Origin: Candidatus Thioglobus sp.
Lineage (GTDB): Bacteria; Pseudomonadota; Gammaproteobacteria; PS1; Thioglobaceae
Reading direction: 5' to 3'
DNA: 5,827 nucleotides
Assembly (NCBI GenBank): GCA_003978285.1
Contig: QOAB01000123.1
Coordinates: 1-5,827 of the forward strand
The notes beneath the pieces were generated by a model, which had not been told where the DNA came from, did not search any database, and was given only the letters and a program-made list of their open reading frames with translations. Below, piece by piece: positions 1 through 5,827 of the stretch; position 1 is the first letter of the stretch, and the number at the start of each line of letters is the position of its first letter. The position numbers were made by a program, and so were the translations under genes.

Positions 1-53
1 CCAGTTGAATATGAAATGTATTACAGCTTGTAATATTTAATTTCAATTCATAG

Positions 54-84
54 AAAAAGGCCGTGCAATTGCACGGCCTTTTTT
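54..84 (+). terminator. Intrinsic terminator upstream of bioB, probably bidirectional
   Basis: Bases 54-83 form a perfect 30-base palindrome centred between 68 and 69. The GC-rich stem pairs 59-66 (GGCCGTGC) with 71-78 (GCACGGCC) around an AATT loop. It is preceded by five A and followed by six T, so it reads as a Rho-independent terminator on both strands. On the + strand it would end an unseen gene to the left. Two short reading frames run in from the left edge and stop at 31-33 (TAA) and 38-40 (TAA), both suitably placed, but neither can be identified. The hairpin insulates bioB from upstream transcription. Confidence 0.9.
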
Positions 85-93
85 GTTATCTGA

Positions 94-103
94 AGCGTAA
101 AAT
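94..103 (+). promoter_or_regulatory. Candidate -10 region of the bioB promoter
   Basis: The sequence AGCGTAAAAT contains a -10-like hexamer, TAAAAT at 98-103 (5 of 6 matches to TATAAT), ending 27 bases before the ATG at 131. The same 10-mer occurs 28 bases before ribE. No good -35 lies at 16-18 bases, because that position falls inside the terminator stem. An alternative -10, TATTAT at 115-120, would give a nearly leaderless transcript. No BirA-type biotin operator was seen. The call rests mainly on similarity to the other candidate promoters in the window. Confidence 0.4.
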
Positions 104-130
104 AACTATCAAAATATTATATTAGTGATT

Positions 131-1090
131 ATGACACAACTTAGAAATGATTGGACATTAGCAGAGGTTGAAGCGTTATTCGCCATGCCATTTAACGATT
201 TGCTTTTTAAAGCACACACAATTCATAGAGATAATTTTGATCCAAATTATGTACAAGTAAGCTCTCTACTTAATATTAAAACCGGCGCCTGCCCGGAGGA
301 TTGTTCTTATTGTTCGCAGAGCTCCAAATACGACACTGGTCTTGAGCGTGAAAAGTTGATGGAAATTGACTTGGTGCTTGAGCAAGCACAGTCTGCAAAA
401 GACAAGGGTGCAACCCGTTTTTGTATGGGTGCTGCTTGGCGTAATCCTACTGATAAAAGCTTGGACAAAGTCATTCCTATGATTCAAGGTGTTAAAGCCA
501 TGGGTATGGAAACTTGTGTAACCCTAGGCATGCTAACGCAAGAACAGGCCTTTACTTTAAAAGAGGCGGGCTTGGATTATTACAACCACAATCTTGACAC
601 TTCAAAAGAAAACTATGCCAATGTGATTACCACACGAACTTTCCAAGACCGTCTAGATACGCTTGAATCTGTACAAAATGCTGATATTCATGTTTGTAGT
701 GGCGGTATTTTAGGCTTAGGAGAAGAACAAACTGATCGTGCTTCTATGCTCAGATCTTTGGCTAATTTAGAAGCGCACCCTGACAGTGTACCACTGAATC
801 TTTTGGTGCCAATTCCAGGCACGCCGTTTGAAAAAGTAGCACCACCGACAGAAAGTGAGTTTGTGCGTACTATTGCTGTTGCACGTATTATGATGCCAAA
901 ATCGGTGGTACGTTTATCAGCAGGCCGTACTGAGATGGGTGAGGCAATGCAAGCCATGTGCTTCTTTGCGGGGGCTAATTCTATTTTTTATGGCGAGCAG
1001 CTGTTAACAACGGATAACCCTGACACCAATACTGATCAAGCGTTATTTAGCAGATTAGGCATTAACCAATCTCAAGCAAGTAGTCACTGA
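131..1090 (+). CDS. bioB: Biotin synthase BioB
   Basis: A radical-SAM enzyme that inserts sulfur into dethiobiotin, the last step of biotin synthesis in the cytoplasm. From the ATG at 131 the protein has 319 residues. It carries the CxxxCxxC motif as C54, C58 and C61 ([10 protein letters not shown]), which binds the SAM-coordinating [4Fe-4S] cluster. C98, C129, C189 and R261 match the [2Fe-2S] sulfur-donor ligands of E. coli BioB (C97, C128, C188, R260). The family motifs YNHNLDTS (151-158) and RLSAGR (261-266) are present. A GTG at 125 would add two residues. ATG is preferred because the spacing to C54 fits E. coli and the -10 distance then matches other genes here, but neither start has a Shine-Dalgarno sequence. 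The C-terminus is about 27 residues shorter than in E. coli; this tail varies in the family. No other bio genes are nearby. The 3' end overlaps murG on the opposite strand. Confidence 0.97.
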   Translation: MTQLRNDWTLAEVEALFAMPFNDLLFKAHTIHRDNFDPNYVQVSSLLNIKTGACPEDCSYCSQSSKYDTGLEREKLMEIDLVLEQAQSAKDKGATRFCMGAAWRNPTDKSLDKVIPMIQGVKAMGMETCVTLGMLTQEQAFTLKEAGLDYYNHNLDTSKENYANVITTRTFQDRLDTLESVQNADIHVCSGGILGLGEEQTDRASMLRSLANLEAHPDSVPLNLLVPIPGTPFEKVAPPTESEFVRTIAVARIMMPKSVVRLSAGRTEMGEAMQAMCFFAGANSIFYGEQLLTTDNPDTNTDQALFSRLGINQSQASSH

Positions 1091-2093
1091 TCATCTTTGC
1101 AGCCTCAGGTTTGGCCAGCTGTTTTGCATGGTCAGACATTTGTTGAATCTGCGTATCATCAATATCCAGCAGTGTTTTTTCAAGCAGCTTAAGGCTTAAA
1201 TCTTTTTGCTCAATCAAAATACCAGCGTTATGATTGGAAAGGATTTTGGCGTTGTAAAATTGATGATTATCAATTGCATGTGGTAGTGGAATCAAAATAC
1301 TGGGCGTGGCTGAGAGCATTAGCTCTGAAATTGTCATCGCGCCTGCGCGACAAAGCACAATATCTGCCCAAGCGTAAGCTTTTGCCATATCATCAATAAA
1401 CGCCTCTACTTTTACATTTTTATTATTGTATTGGGCTTTAACACTATCTAGGTGCTGTTTACCAGTCTGATGCCAAATATTGATATCAATATCGAGTCTA
1501 GTAACAATATCATTAATAGGTTTGGCACCTAGACTACCACCAACGATTAATAAGTTGAGTTTTTTATTGTTAGCGCTTTTCTTTTTAGGTCTAAACAATA
1601 CAGGATTGCCAGAAGTGAAAACCTCAGTTGATCGATCAAAAGTATCATCAAATGCTTGAAAAGTTTGTGTGGCAATCTTTGATAAAAGTTTGTTAGTGGT
1701 GCCGGGAATTGAGTTTTGTTCGTGAATGACTAATGGCACACGCAACAGCCAAGCCACTAAGCCACCAATACCTGAAGCAAAGCCACCCATACCAAGTACA
1801 ACACTGGGGTTTACTTTAGCAAACACACGTACTGTTTGGATAAAAGCGAGGCTTAATAAGAAGGGTGCTTTGATTAGTGCCAACCTATTTTTACCGCGCA
1901 AACCCACGGCGCTGACTGTGTGTAATGGAATATTGTGCTTAGGTACTAATGTATTTTCCATACCGAGTTTTGATCCTAACCATTTAATATTAACAGAGCG
2001 TTGATCAAGCTCTTTAGCAATGGCTAAGGCTGGAAATATATGCCCACCGGTGCCACCAGCCATAATTAAAATTGTCTTTTTTTGTTTAGACAT
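1062..2093 (-). CDS. murG: MurG, UDP-GlcNAc:lipid I N-acetylglucosaminyltransferase
   Basis: A GT-B fold glycosyltransferase on the inner face of the cytoplasmic membrane. It transfers GlcNAc from UDP-GlcNAc to lipid I to make lipid II. The protein has 343 residues (E. coli 355). Visible motifs are the N-terminal glycine-rich loop [12 protein letters not shown] (13-24) with H18, [11 protein letters not shown] (101-111), HEQN (124-127), GNP (162-164), the second glycine loop GGSLGA (185-190), and the donor-site region AGAMTISE (250-257) followed by DNHQFYNA (275-282), equivalent to DRQQYWNA of E. coli. The ATG overlaps the last codons of ftsW by 8 bases, which suggests translational coupling, and AAAGAG lies just upstream as a moderate ribosome site. 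The final 29 bases, including the stop, overlap the bioB 3' end in the convergent direction. No terminator is visible after it. Confidence 0.97.
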   Translation of the reverse strand: MSKQKKTILIMAGGTGGHIFPALAIAKELDQRSVNIKWLGSKLGMENTLVPKHNIPLHTVSAVGLRGKNRLALIKAPFLLSLAFIQTVRVFAKVNPSVVLGMGGFASGIGGLVAWLLRVPLVIHEQNSIPGTTNKLLSKIATQTFQAFDDTFDRSTEVFTSGNPVLFRPKKKSANNKKLNLLIVGGSLGAKPINDIVTRLDIDINIWHQTGKQHLDSVKAQYNNKNVKVEAFIDDMAKAYAWADIVLCRAGAMTISELMLSATPSILIPLPHAIDNHQFYNAKILSNHNAGILIEQKDLSLKLLEKTLLDIDDTQIQQMSDHAKQLAKPEAAKMISDYLLEIG

Positions 2094-3237
2094 AATCTCT
2101 TTGTTTACTATAAGGCGCTCTGTTTTCCATGTCGATTCTAAGAATGATTGCTAAGGCAATAATAGAAAAAATCATACTACTGCCGCCATAACTGATCAGT
2201 GGCAATGTAAAGCCTTTGATTGGTATCAGACCAAGATTCATCGCAATATTGACACCGACTTGCATTGAGAACCAAGTACATATTCCAAACGCCACATAAG
2301 AGCTATATTTTCTGCCGTGTTTAAGTGCCTCTTTGGCGATATTAAAACCTTTGTTAATAATATAAGCAAAACTAAACAAAACAAATAACATGCCAATAAC
2401 ACCAAGCTCTTCACCAATAATTGCAAAAATCATGTCAGTATGAGACTCAGGTAATTTGGCATATTTTTGAATACCAGCGCCTAGTCCAGTGCCCGTCCAA
2501 TCCCCTCTGCCAATAGCAATTAAGGCTTGCTTGGTTTGATAGACTTTTTCACTATTATTGGACCATAACTCTATTTGCCAAAATTCTGTTAATCGTATCC
2601 AGCGAACGCCATTATTTAAACCGTCAATATAAAGACCAATGCCAGCTGCAACAAATAAACCGGTACCAGTCATAAATAACTCTTTGATAAAAGAGCCGGC
2701 AATAAACAACATGCTAAGTGCGGTAAGCGTGATAATAATAGTGGCACCTAAATCAGTTTCCAGTATTGTTAGTAGGCCAGATGAGGCAACAATAATCAAG
2801 GTTTTTCCTATACCGGTTAAAGATCCAGTCACTTCTTTTTCTTGACGAATTAAAAAACCGGCCATAAATAAAATCATGGTTAATTTCATCATTTCAGAAG
2901 GTTGAAAATTAAACAACCCGAAAACACTGATCCAACGATATGCGCCATTAATTTTTCCAGCACCAATATAAGGCAAGAACACAAGTAAAAGCAACACAAG
3001 AGTGGCAATAAAAGAAAAAGCTGAGTGTTTTTTAAAAAATGAAAGTGGTGTTTTTAAAACAAAAAAACCTGCAATAAGACCGAGCACAATATAAAACCCT
3101 TGTTTACCAACATAGGAATAACTATCAAAGTGTGCAAGTGAGGCAGAAAAGGACATAATCCAGCCGAAAATAATTAAAACTACAATAGTGACGAGTAGTT
3201 TTATATCAGGAGATTGGCCGGTTTTATTAAATATCAA
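2086..3237 (-). CDS. ftsW: FtsW, SEDS-family septal peptidoglycan glycosyltransferase
   Basis: A polytopic inner-membrane protein of the divisome that polymerises lipid II into glycan strands with its partner FtsI. The protein has 383 residues (E. coli 414), with about ten hydrophobic segments. SEDS hallmarks are NGAYRWI (97-103), QPSEMMK (112-118), [11 protein letters not shown] (243-253), LPESHTD (262-268), IGEELG (274-279) and PLISYGGSS (346-354). D268 corresponds to the putative catalytic aspartate of the HTD motif. It is FtsW rather than RodA because murG follows directly and the C-terminal region resembles FtsW. The start is TTG at 3237: the frame has a stop at 3271-3273, no ATG or GTG lies between, and the next Met (28) falls inside the first membrane segment. 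No Shine-Dalgarno sequence precedes it. The family's usual PTKG loop reads PIKG (339-342). Confidence 0.95.
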   Translation of the reverse strand: MIFNKTGQSPDIKLLVTIVVLIIFGWIMSFSASLAHFDSYSYVGKQGFYIVLGLIAGFFVLKTPLSFFKKHSAFSFIATLVLLLLVFLPYIGAGKINGAYRWISVFGLFNFQPSEMMKLTMILFMAGFLIRQEKEVTGSLTGIGKTLIIVASSGLLTILETDLGATIIITLTALSMLFIAGSFIKELFMTGTGLFVAAGIGLYIDGLNNGVRWIRLTEFWQIELWSNNSEKVYQTKQALIAIGRGDWTGTGLGAGIQKYAKLPESHTDMIFAIIGEELGVIGMLFVLFSFAYIINKGFNIAKEALKHGRKYSSYVAFGICTWFSMQVGVNIAMNLGLIPIKGFTLPLISYGGSSMIFSIIALAIILRIDMENRAPYSKQRDYV

Positions 3238-3267
3238 GGTTGTAATATGAATAACTAAAGAGCTTAT

Positions 3268-3281
3268 ATTTTATACCCTAA
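3268..3281 (-). promoter_or_regulatory. Candidate -10 region of the ftsW-murG promoter
   Basis: Read on the minus strand this is TTAGGGTATAAAAT, a -10-like element (TATAAA, or TAAAAT two bases later) directly preceded by TTAGGG. It ends about 30 bases before the TTG start of ftsW. No convincing -35 is visible at 16-18 bases. The TTAGGG extension is repeated on the opposite strand at the ybiT promoter. The unit must have a promoter somewhere in this 118-base divergent spacer; the exact position is inference. Confidence 0.4.
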
Positions 3282-3308
3282 AAGCAATGGCTAATAGTTG
3301 AGCTTTTA
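3279..3308. repeat. Inverted repeat in the ftsW/ybiT divergent spacer, possible operator
   Basis: TAAAAGC (3279-3285) and GCTTTTA (3302-3308) form a perfect 7-base inverted repeat with a 16-base gap, centred near the middle of the spacer. The right arm overlaps the end of the ybiT -35 (3298-3303) and the left arm lies just upstream of the ftsW -10. This placement would suit a dimeric regulator acting on both promoters. In such AT-rich sequence it could also be chance. The binding protein is unknown. Confidence 0.3.
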
Positions 3309-3326
3309 TCGTGATTAGGGGATAAT
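3298..3326 (+). promoter_or_regulatory. Candidate promoter of ybiT
   Basis: A -35 TTGAGC (3298-3303, 4 of 6 to TTGACA) and a -10 GATAAT (3321-3326, 5 of 6 to TATAAT) are separated by exactly 17 bases. This is the best sigma-70-like promoter in the window. TTAGGG directly precedes the -10. Transcription would begin near 3333, giving a leader of about 23 bases with no recognisable ribosome site. Confidence 0.6.
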
Positions 3327-3355
3327 GTTGCTTTTTGTAAATTTGCCCAGCTATT

Positions 3356-4942
3356 ATGATTTCTACTGCCAATATCACCATGCAATTTGGTGAAAAACCT
3401 TTGTTTGAAAACATTTCTATAAAATTCCAAGGTGGTAATCGCTATGGCTTAATTGGCGCAAACGGTTGTGGTAAATCAACTTTCATGAAAATCTTAACGG
3501 GTGAGTTAACACCTTCTAATGGTACGGTAAGTATTAGTGATGGTGAACGATTGGGTGTTTTGCGCCAGGATCAATTTGCTTATGAGGAGTTTCGTGTCGT
3601 TGATACAGTGATCATGGGGCATGAAAAACTTTGGAAAGTTAAAAAAGAAAGAGACCGTATTTATGCTTTGCCAGAAATGAGTGACGAAGACGGCATTAAG
3701 GTTGGTGAATTAGAAATGGAATTTGCCGAGATGGATGGCTATATGGCTGAATCTTCTGCCAGCGAGTTGTTACTTGGGTTGGATATTCCTGAGGAGCAAC
3801 ATTACGGCTTAATGAGTGAGATTGCCCCTGGTTGGAAGCTTCGTATTTTGCTTGCTCAAGCATTGTTCTCTGATCCTGAAATCTTGTTATTAGATGAGCC
3901 AACCAACAACTTGGATATCAATTCTATTAGTTGGCTGGTTGATGTTTTAAATGAACGCAAAGCCACCATGGTGATTATTTCTCACGATAGACATTTCTTA
4001 AATGGCGTATGTACCCACATGTCTGATTTGGATTACGGTGCATTGAATACTTTCCCAGGTAATTACGATCAATTTATGATTGCTGCAACGGCTATTCAGG
4101 AAAAAATGCAAACGGATAACGCTAAGAAAGAAGCTAAGATTAAAGAGCTTAAGCATTTTGTCTCTCGCTTTTCTTCAAATGCTTCTAAAGCTAAGCAAGC
4201 AACATCACGTCAAAAGCAACTTGAAAAAATTGAGCTTGATGATATTAAACCCTCTTCAAGAGTGAGCCCGTACATTATCTTTAACCAAGAAAACAAACTC
4301 CATAGAAACGTATTGGAAGTGGAGGGATTAGCAAAAAGTTTTGATGGTGTTGAGGTCTTAAAAAACATCGGCTTCTTATTTGAAGTCGGTGAACGTGTGG
4401 CTATCATTGGTCAAAATGGTATTGGTAAAACTACCTTACTACGTACTTTGGTCGGTGAGATCGAAGCTGATAAAGGTAAGATCAAGTGGAGTGAAAATTC
4501 AAATATTGGCTATTACGCACAGGATCATACTGCTGATTTTGAGCAGGATATGACGGTACTAGATTGGATGAGTCAATTCAAGAGTGAGAAAGATGATATT
4601 CAGTCGATGCGTGGTATTCTTGGAAAAATGCTATTTGGCAAGAATGATATTATCAAGAGTGTTAAATCACTTTCTGGTGGTGAGAAGGGCAGAATGTTAT
4701 TCGGCAAGTTGATGCTACAAAGACCAAATATTTTGGTGATGGATGAGCCAACGAACCACCTAGATATGGAATCAATCGAGGCACTTAACCTTGCACTAGA
4801 TAATTATGAGGGTACACTTATCTTTGTCAGTCACGATAGAGAGTTTGTTTCATCACTATCTACCAAAGTTGTCGAGCTTAAAGAAGATGGCATGCATTAC
4901 TATTCTGGTAACTATGAGGACTACTTAAAATCACAAGGATAA
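3356..4942 (+). CDS. ybiT: ABC-F family ATPase, YbiT type
   Basis: A cytosolic tandem-ATPase protein of the ABC-F group, whose members bind the ribosomal E site and influence translation. The specific role of YbiT is less defined than that of EttA. The protein has 528 residues (E. coli YbiT 530), and its N-terminus [12 protein letters not shown] aligns with YbiT from the first residue, fixing the start. Domain 1 has Walker [10 protein letters not shown] (34-42), a degenerate signature at 153-160 (MSEIAPGW in place of LSGG, as in YbiT), Walker B ILLLDEP (176-182) and H210. A charged linker (about 245-305, the P-site tRNA interaction motif) follows. Domain 2 has Walker [10 protein letters not shown] (352-360), signature LSGGEKGRM (439-447), Walker B ILVMDEP (459-465) and H493. 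There are no membrane segments, so it is not a transporter. No Shine-Dalgarno sequence precedes the ATG. The stop lies one base before the yihY-like gene. Confidence 0.95.
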   Translation: MISTANITMQFGEKPLFENISIKFQGGNRYGLIGANGCGKSTFMKILTGELTPSNGTVSISDGERLGVLRQDQFAYEEFRVVDTVIMGHEKLWKVKKERDRIYALPEMSDEDGIKVGELEMEFAEMDGYMAESSASELLLGLDIPEEQHYGLMSEIAPGWKLRILLAQALFSDPEILLLDEPTNNLDINSISWLVDVLNERKATMVIISHDRHFLNGVCTHMSDLDYGALNTFPGNYDQFMIAATAIQEKMQTDNAKKEAKIKELKHFVSRFSSNASKAKQATSRQKQLEKIELDDIKPSSRVSPYIIFNQENKLHRNVLEVEGLAKSFDGVEVLKNIGFLFEVGERVAIIGQNGIGKTTLLRTLVGEIEADKGKIKWSENSNIGYYAQDHTADFEQDMTVLDWMSQFKSEKDDIQSMRGILGKMLFGKNDIIKSVKSLSGGEKGRMLFGKLMLQRPNILVMDEPTNHLDMESIEALNLALDNYEGTLIFVSHDREFVSSLSTKVVELKEDGMHYYSGNYEDYLKSQG

Positions 4943-4943
4943 A

Positions 4944-5735
4944 ATGATTACAGCAGTATTGAAAAGGTTTGTTAAGCATCAAGGCTTTGATTCCGCTGCA
5001 ATACTGTCATTCGATACTTTGTTTGCCATTGTGCCTGGTCTGGCATTAGGTTTAAGTGTTTTCTCTCTCTCCCCTTATTTTGCTGATCTACAACAACACT
5101 TAGAACAATTTTTGTTCACACAGTTGTTACCGCAAAATTACGATGCTGCCAAAGACTATATTCAACAATTCATCGTACAAGCGCAGTCACTCAAAGGGCT
5201 AACCTCTGGTTTTTTATTGTTTGCGGTGATGTTGCTTTTGTATGAAGTAGATAAGCGCGTTAATTTAATATGGCATGATGCACATCATCGTCACTGGATG
5301 CAGGGCTTGATTTCTTATTTATTCGTCTTATTTTTAGGGCCAATTTTTGTTGGTGCCTCGTTATTCTTTAGTTCTTATGTAATGGCCTTAGAGCTTTTTA
5401 ATCAACTGCCAATGGCAGGTTATGCGCCATTCATGGCGCCATTTGTCTTATCTAGCCTAGGCTTTGCAATTTTGTATTATGCTGTTCCGCTAGAAAGCGT
5501 GCGTTTTAGTAATGCGCTTAAAGCCGGTGTGATTGCAGCAATAGGTTTAGAAGTTATTAAGTATGCCATGTTTGCTTATATTCAATATTTCCCCGTATAC
5601 GAGTTGATTTACGGTACTTTATCGATACTGTTGTTAGTTATGTTATGGGTTTACTTAGCGTGGATAATCGTATTGCTAGGGGCTAGTTTTTGTTATTGCT
5701 TTGAAAACAAAGAGTTGGTCAAACTCGACAATTAG
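4944..5735 (+). CDS. YihY/BrkB-family inner-membrane protein
   Basis: A polytopic membrane protein of the YihY/BrkB (UPF0761) family, once mislabelled ribonuclease BN. Its biochemical function is not established. The protein has 263 residues (E. coli YihY about 290). About six hydrophobic segments lie near 18-42, 86-104, 121-148, 162-183, 190-213 and 221-252. Family-like stretches are ILSFDTLFAIVP (20-31), the NLIW motif (107-110), LGPIFVGASLFFSSY (131-145), the VPLESVRFSNALKAG region (181-195) and the C-terminal IYGTLSILL...LWVYLAWIIVLLGAS. The ATG is one base after the ybiT stop and AAGGA (4935-4939) sits four bases upstream, so the two genes are almost certainly cotranscribed and perhaps translationally coupled. 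The start fits the family, whose first membrane segment begins about 15-20 residues in. The shorter length mostly reflects trimmed termini. Confidence 0.9.
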   Translation: MITAVLKRFVKHQGFDSAAILSFDTLFAIVPGLALGLSVFSLSPYFADLQQHLEQFLFTQLLPQNYDAAKDYIQQFIVQAQSLKGLTSGFLLFAVMLLLYEVDKRVNLIWHDAHHRHWMQGLISYLFVLFLGPIFVGASLFFSSYVMALELFNQLPMAGYAPFMAPFVLSSLGFAILYYAVPLESVRFSNALKAGVIAAIGLEVIKYAMFAYIQYFPVYELIYGTLSILLLVMLWVYLAWIIVLLGASFCYCFENKELVKLDN

Positions 5736-5743
5736 CGTAAAAT
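5715..5743 (+). promoter_or_regulatory. Candidate promoter of ribE, overlapping the end of the YihY-family gene
   Basis: TTGGTC (5715-5720, a weak -35 with TTG conserved) lies 17 bases before TAAAAT (5738-5743). The -10 forms part of AGCGTAAAAT, identical to the element before bioB, and ends 28 bases before the ribE ATG. The element spans the TAG stop of the upstream gene. No terminator lies between the two genes, so read-through from ybiT is also likely. No FMN riboswitch fits in the 36-base spacer. Confidence 0.4.
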
Positions 5744-5771
5744 TAGCAAACTTTAATATAGTTAAATTTAT

Positions 5772-5827
5772 ATGTTCACAGGCATTATTCAAGCCATTGG
5801 TCAAATCAAAACTAAAGACATGCACGA
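5772..5827 (+). CDS. ribE: Riboflavin synthase, alpha chain (5' fragment)
   Basis: Only the first 18 codons lie in the window, and the frame is open to the right edge. They begin MFTGIIQAIG, the highly conserved N-terminus of riboflavin synthase, which converts two 6,7-dimethyl-8-ribityllumazine molecules into riboflavin and a pyrimidine product. In E. coli the gene is also called ribC. The MFTGI start is diagnostic and fixes the initiation codon. The AT-rich 36-base leader (5736-5771) shows no Shine-Dalgarno sequence. The catalytic and second-repeat regions cannot be assessed from this fragment. Confidence 0.88.
   Translation, partial: MFTGIIQAIGQIKTKDMH

Noticed and set aside
1..40. Possible coding tail of an upstream gene on the + strand, ending at TAA 31-33 or TAA 38-40; also a leading CCA that could be a tRNA 3' end.
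   Set aside because: About ten codons are too few to recognise any protein, both frames are equally plausible, and no tRNA arm can be seen. The terminator at 54-84 implies some upstream + strand gene, but not which one.
266..487. Minus-strand open frame of 73 codons inside bioB.
   Set aside because: It lies wholly within a well-supported biotin synthase frame, has no family features and is a shadow of the real gene. The other short antisense frames within murG, ftsW and ybiT were dismissed for the same reason.
3812..3835. Missing LSGG signature in the first ABC domain, which might suggest a damaged ATPase.
   Set aside because: E. coli YbiT has a nearly identical degenerate sequence (MSEVAPGW) at this place, so it is a subfamily trait.
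4080..4265. Alternative + strand frame of 61 codons over the ybiT linker.
   Set aside because: It is an out-of-frame reading of the lysine-rich linker between the two ATPase domains. The ybiT frame is continuous and aligns with the family here.
5105..5119. Inverted repeat GAACAATTTTTGTTC inside the YihY-family gene, resembling a terminator.
   Set aside because: The stem is AT-rich and weak, has no following T tract and lies in the middle of a coding frame.
5736..5771. Possible FMN riboswitch before riboflavin synthase.
   Set aside because: The 36-base AT-rich spacer is far too short for the FMN aptamer and has none of its conserved helices.
1..5827. Search for a novel defence, mobile, CRISPR, toxin-antitoxin or retron-like system.
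   Set aside because: No direct-repeat array, transposase, integrase, reverse transcriptase, long terminal repeats or orphan small-gene pair was seen. The window is almost fully occupied by recognised core genes.

Overview
This is a compact, AT-rich bacterial window (about 40% G+C or a little less, judged by eye) with five complete genes and the first codons of a sixth. All are housekeeping genes. The protein types, above all a full-length YbiT-type ABC-F protein very close to the enterobacterial form and BioB, MurG and FtsW of gammaproteobacterial type, point to a gammaproteobacterium. Low G+C, short spacers and overlapping genes would fit a streamlined marine or symbiotic lineage such as the SUP05/Thioglobus sulfur oxidisers. 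That placement is inference and was not tested.

Layout. Positions 1-53 hold the possible tail of an unseen upstream gene, followed by a perfect-palindrome intrinsic terminator (54-84). bioB (131-1090, +) encodes biotin synthase. It converges on, and overlaps by 29 bases, murG (1062-2093, -), which follows ftsW (2086-3237, -) with an 8-base overlap. ftsW-murG is a two-gene cell-wall unit: FtsW is the septal glycan polymerase and MurG makes its substrate, lipid II. A 118-base divergent spacer separates ftsW from ybiT (3356-4942, +), an ABC-F ribosome-associated ATPase. One base after ybiT comes a YihY/BrkB-family membrane protein gene (4944-5735, +), and 36 bases later riboflavin synthase (ribE, from 5772) begins and runs off the window. 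No gene-free stretch exceeds 300 bases.

Regulation. The four genes that begin after an intergenic space (bioB, ftsW, ybiT, ribE) lack a Shine-Dalgarno sequence. Each has a -10-like hexamer directly preceded by AG[C/G]G and ending 27-32 bases before the start codon. bioB and ribE share an exact 10-mer, AGCGTAAAAT, at almost the same distance. The two operon-internal genes (murG, yihY) do have purine-rich ribosome sites.

I see no phage, mobile element, CRISPR, toxin-antitoxin or novel multi-gene system. The most interesting material is in the short intergenic regions and the gene arrangement.
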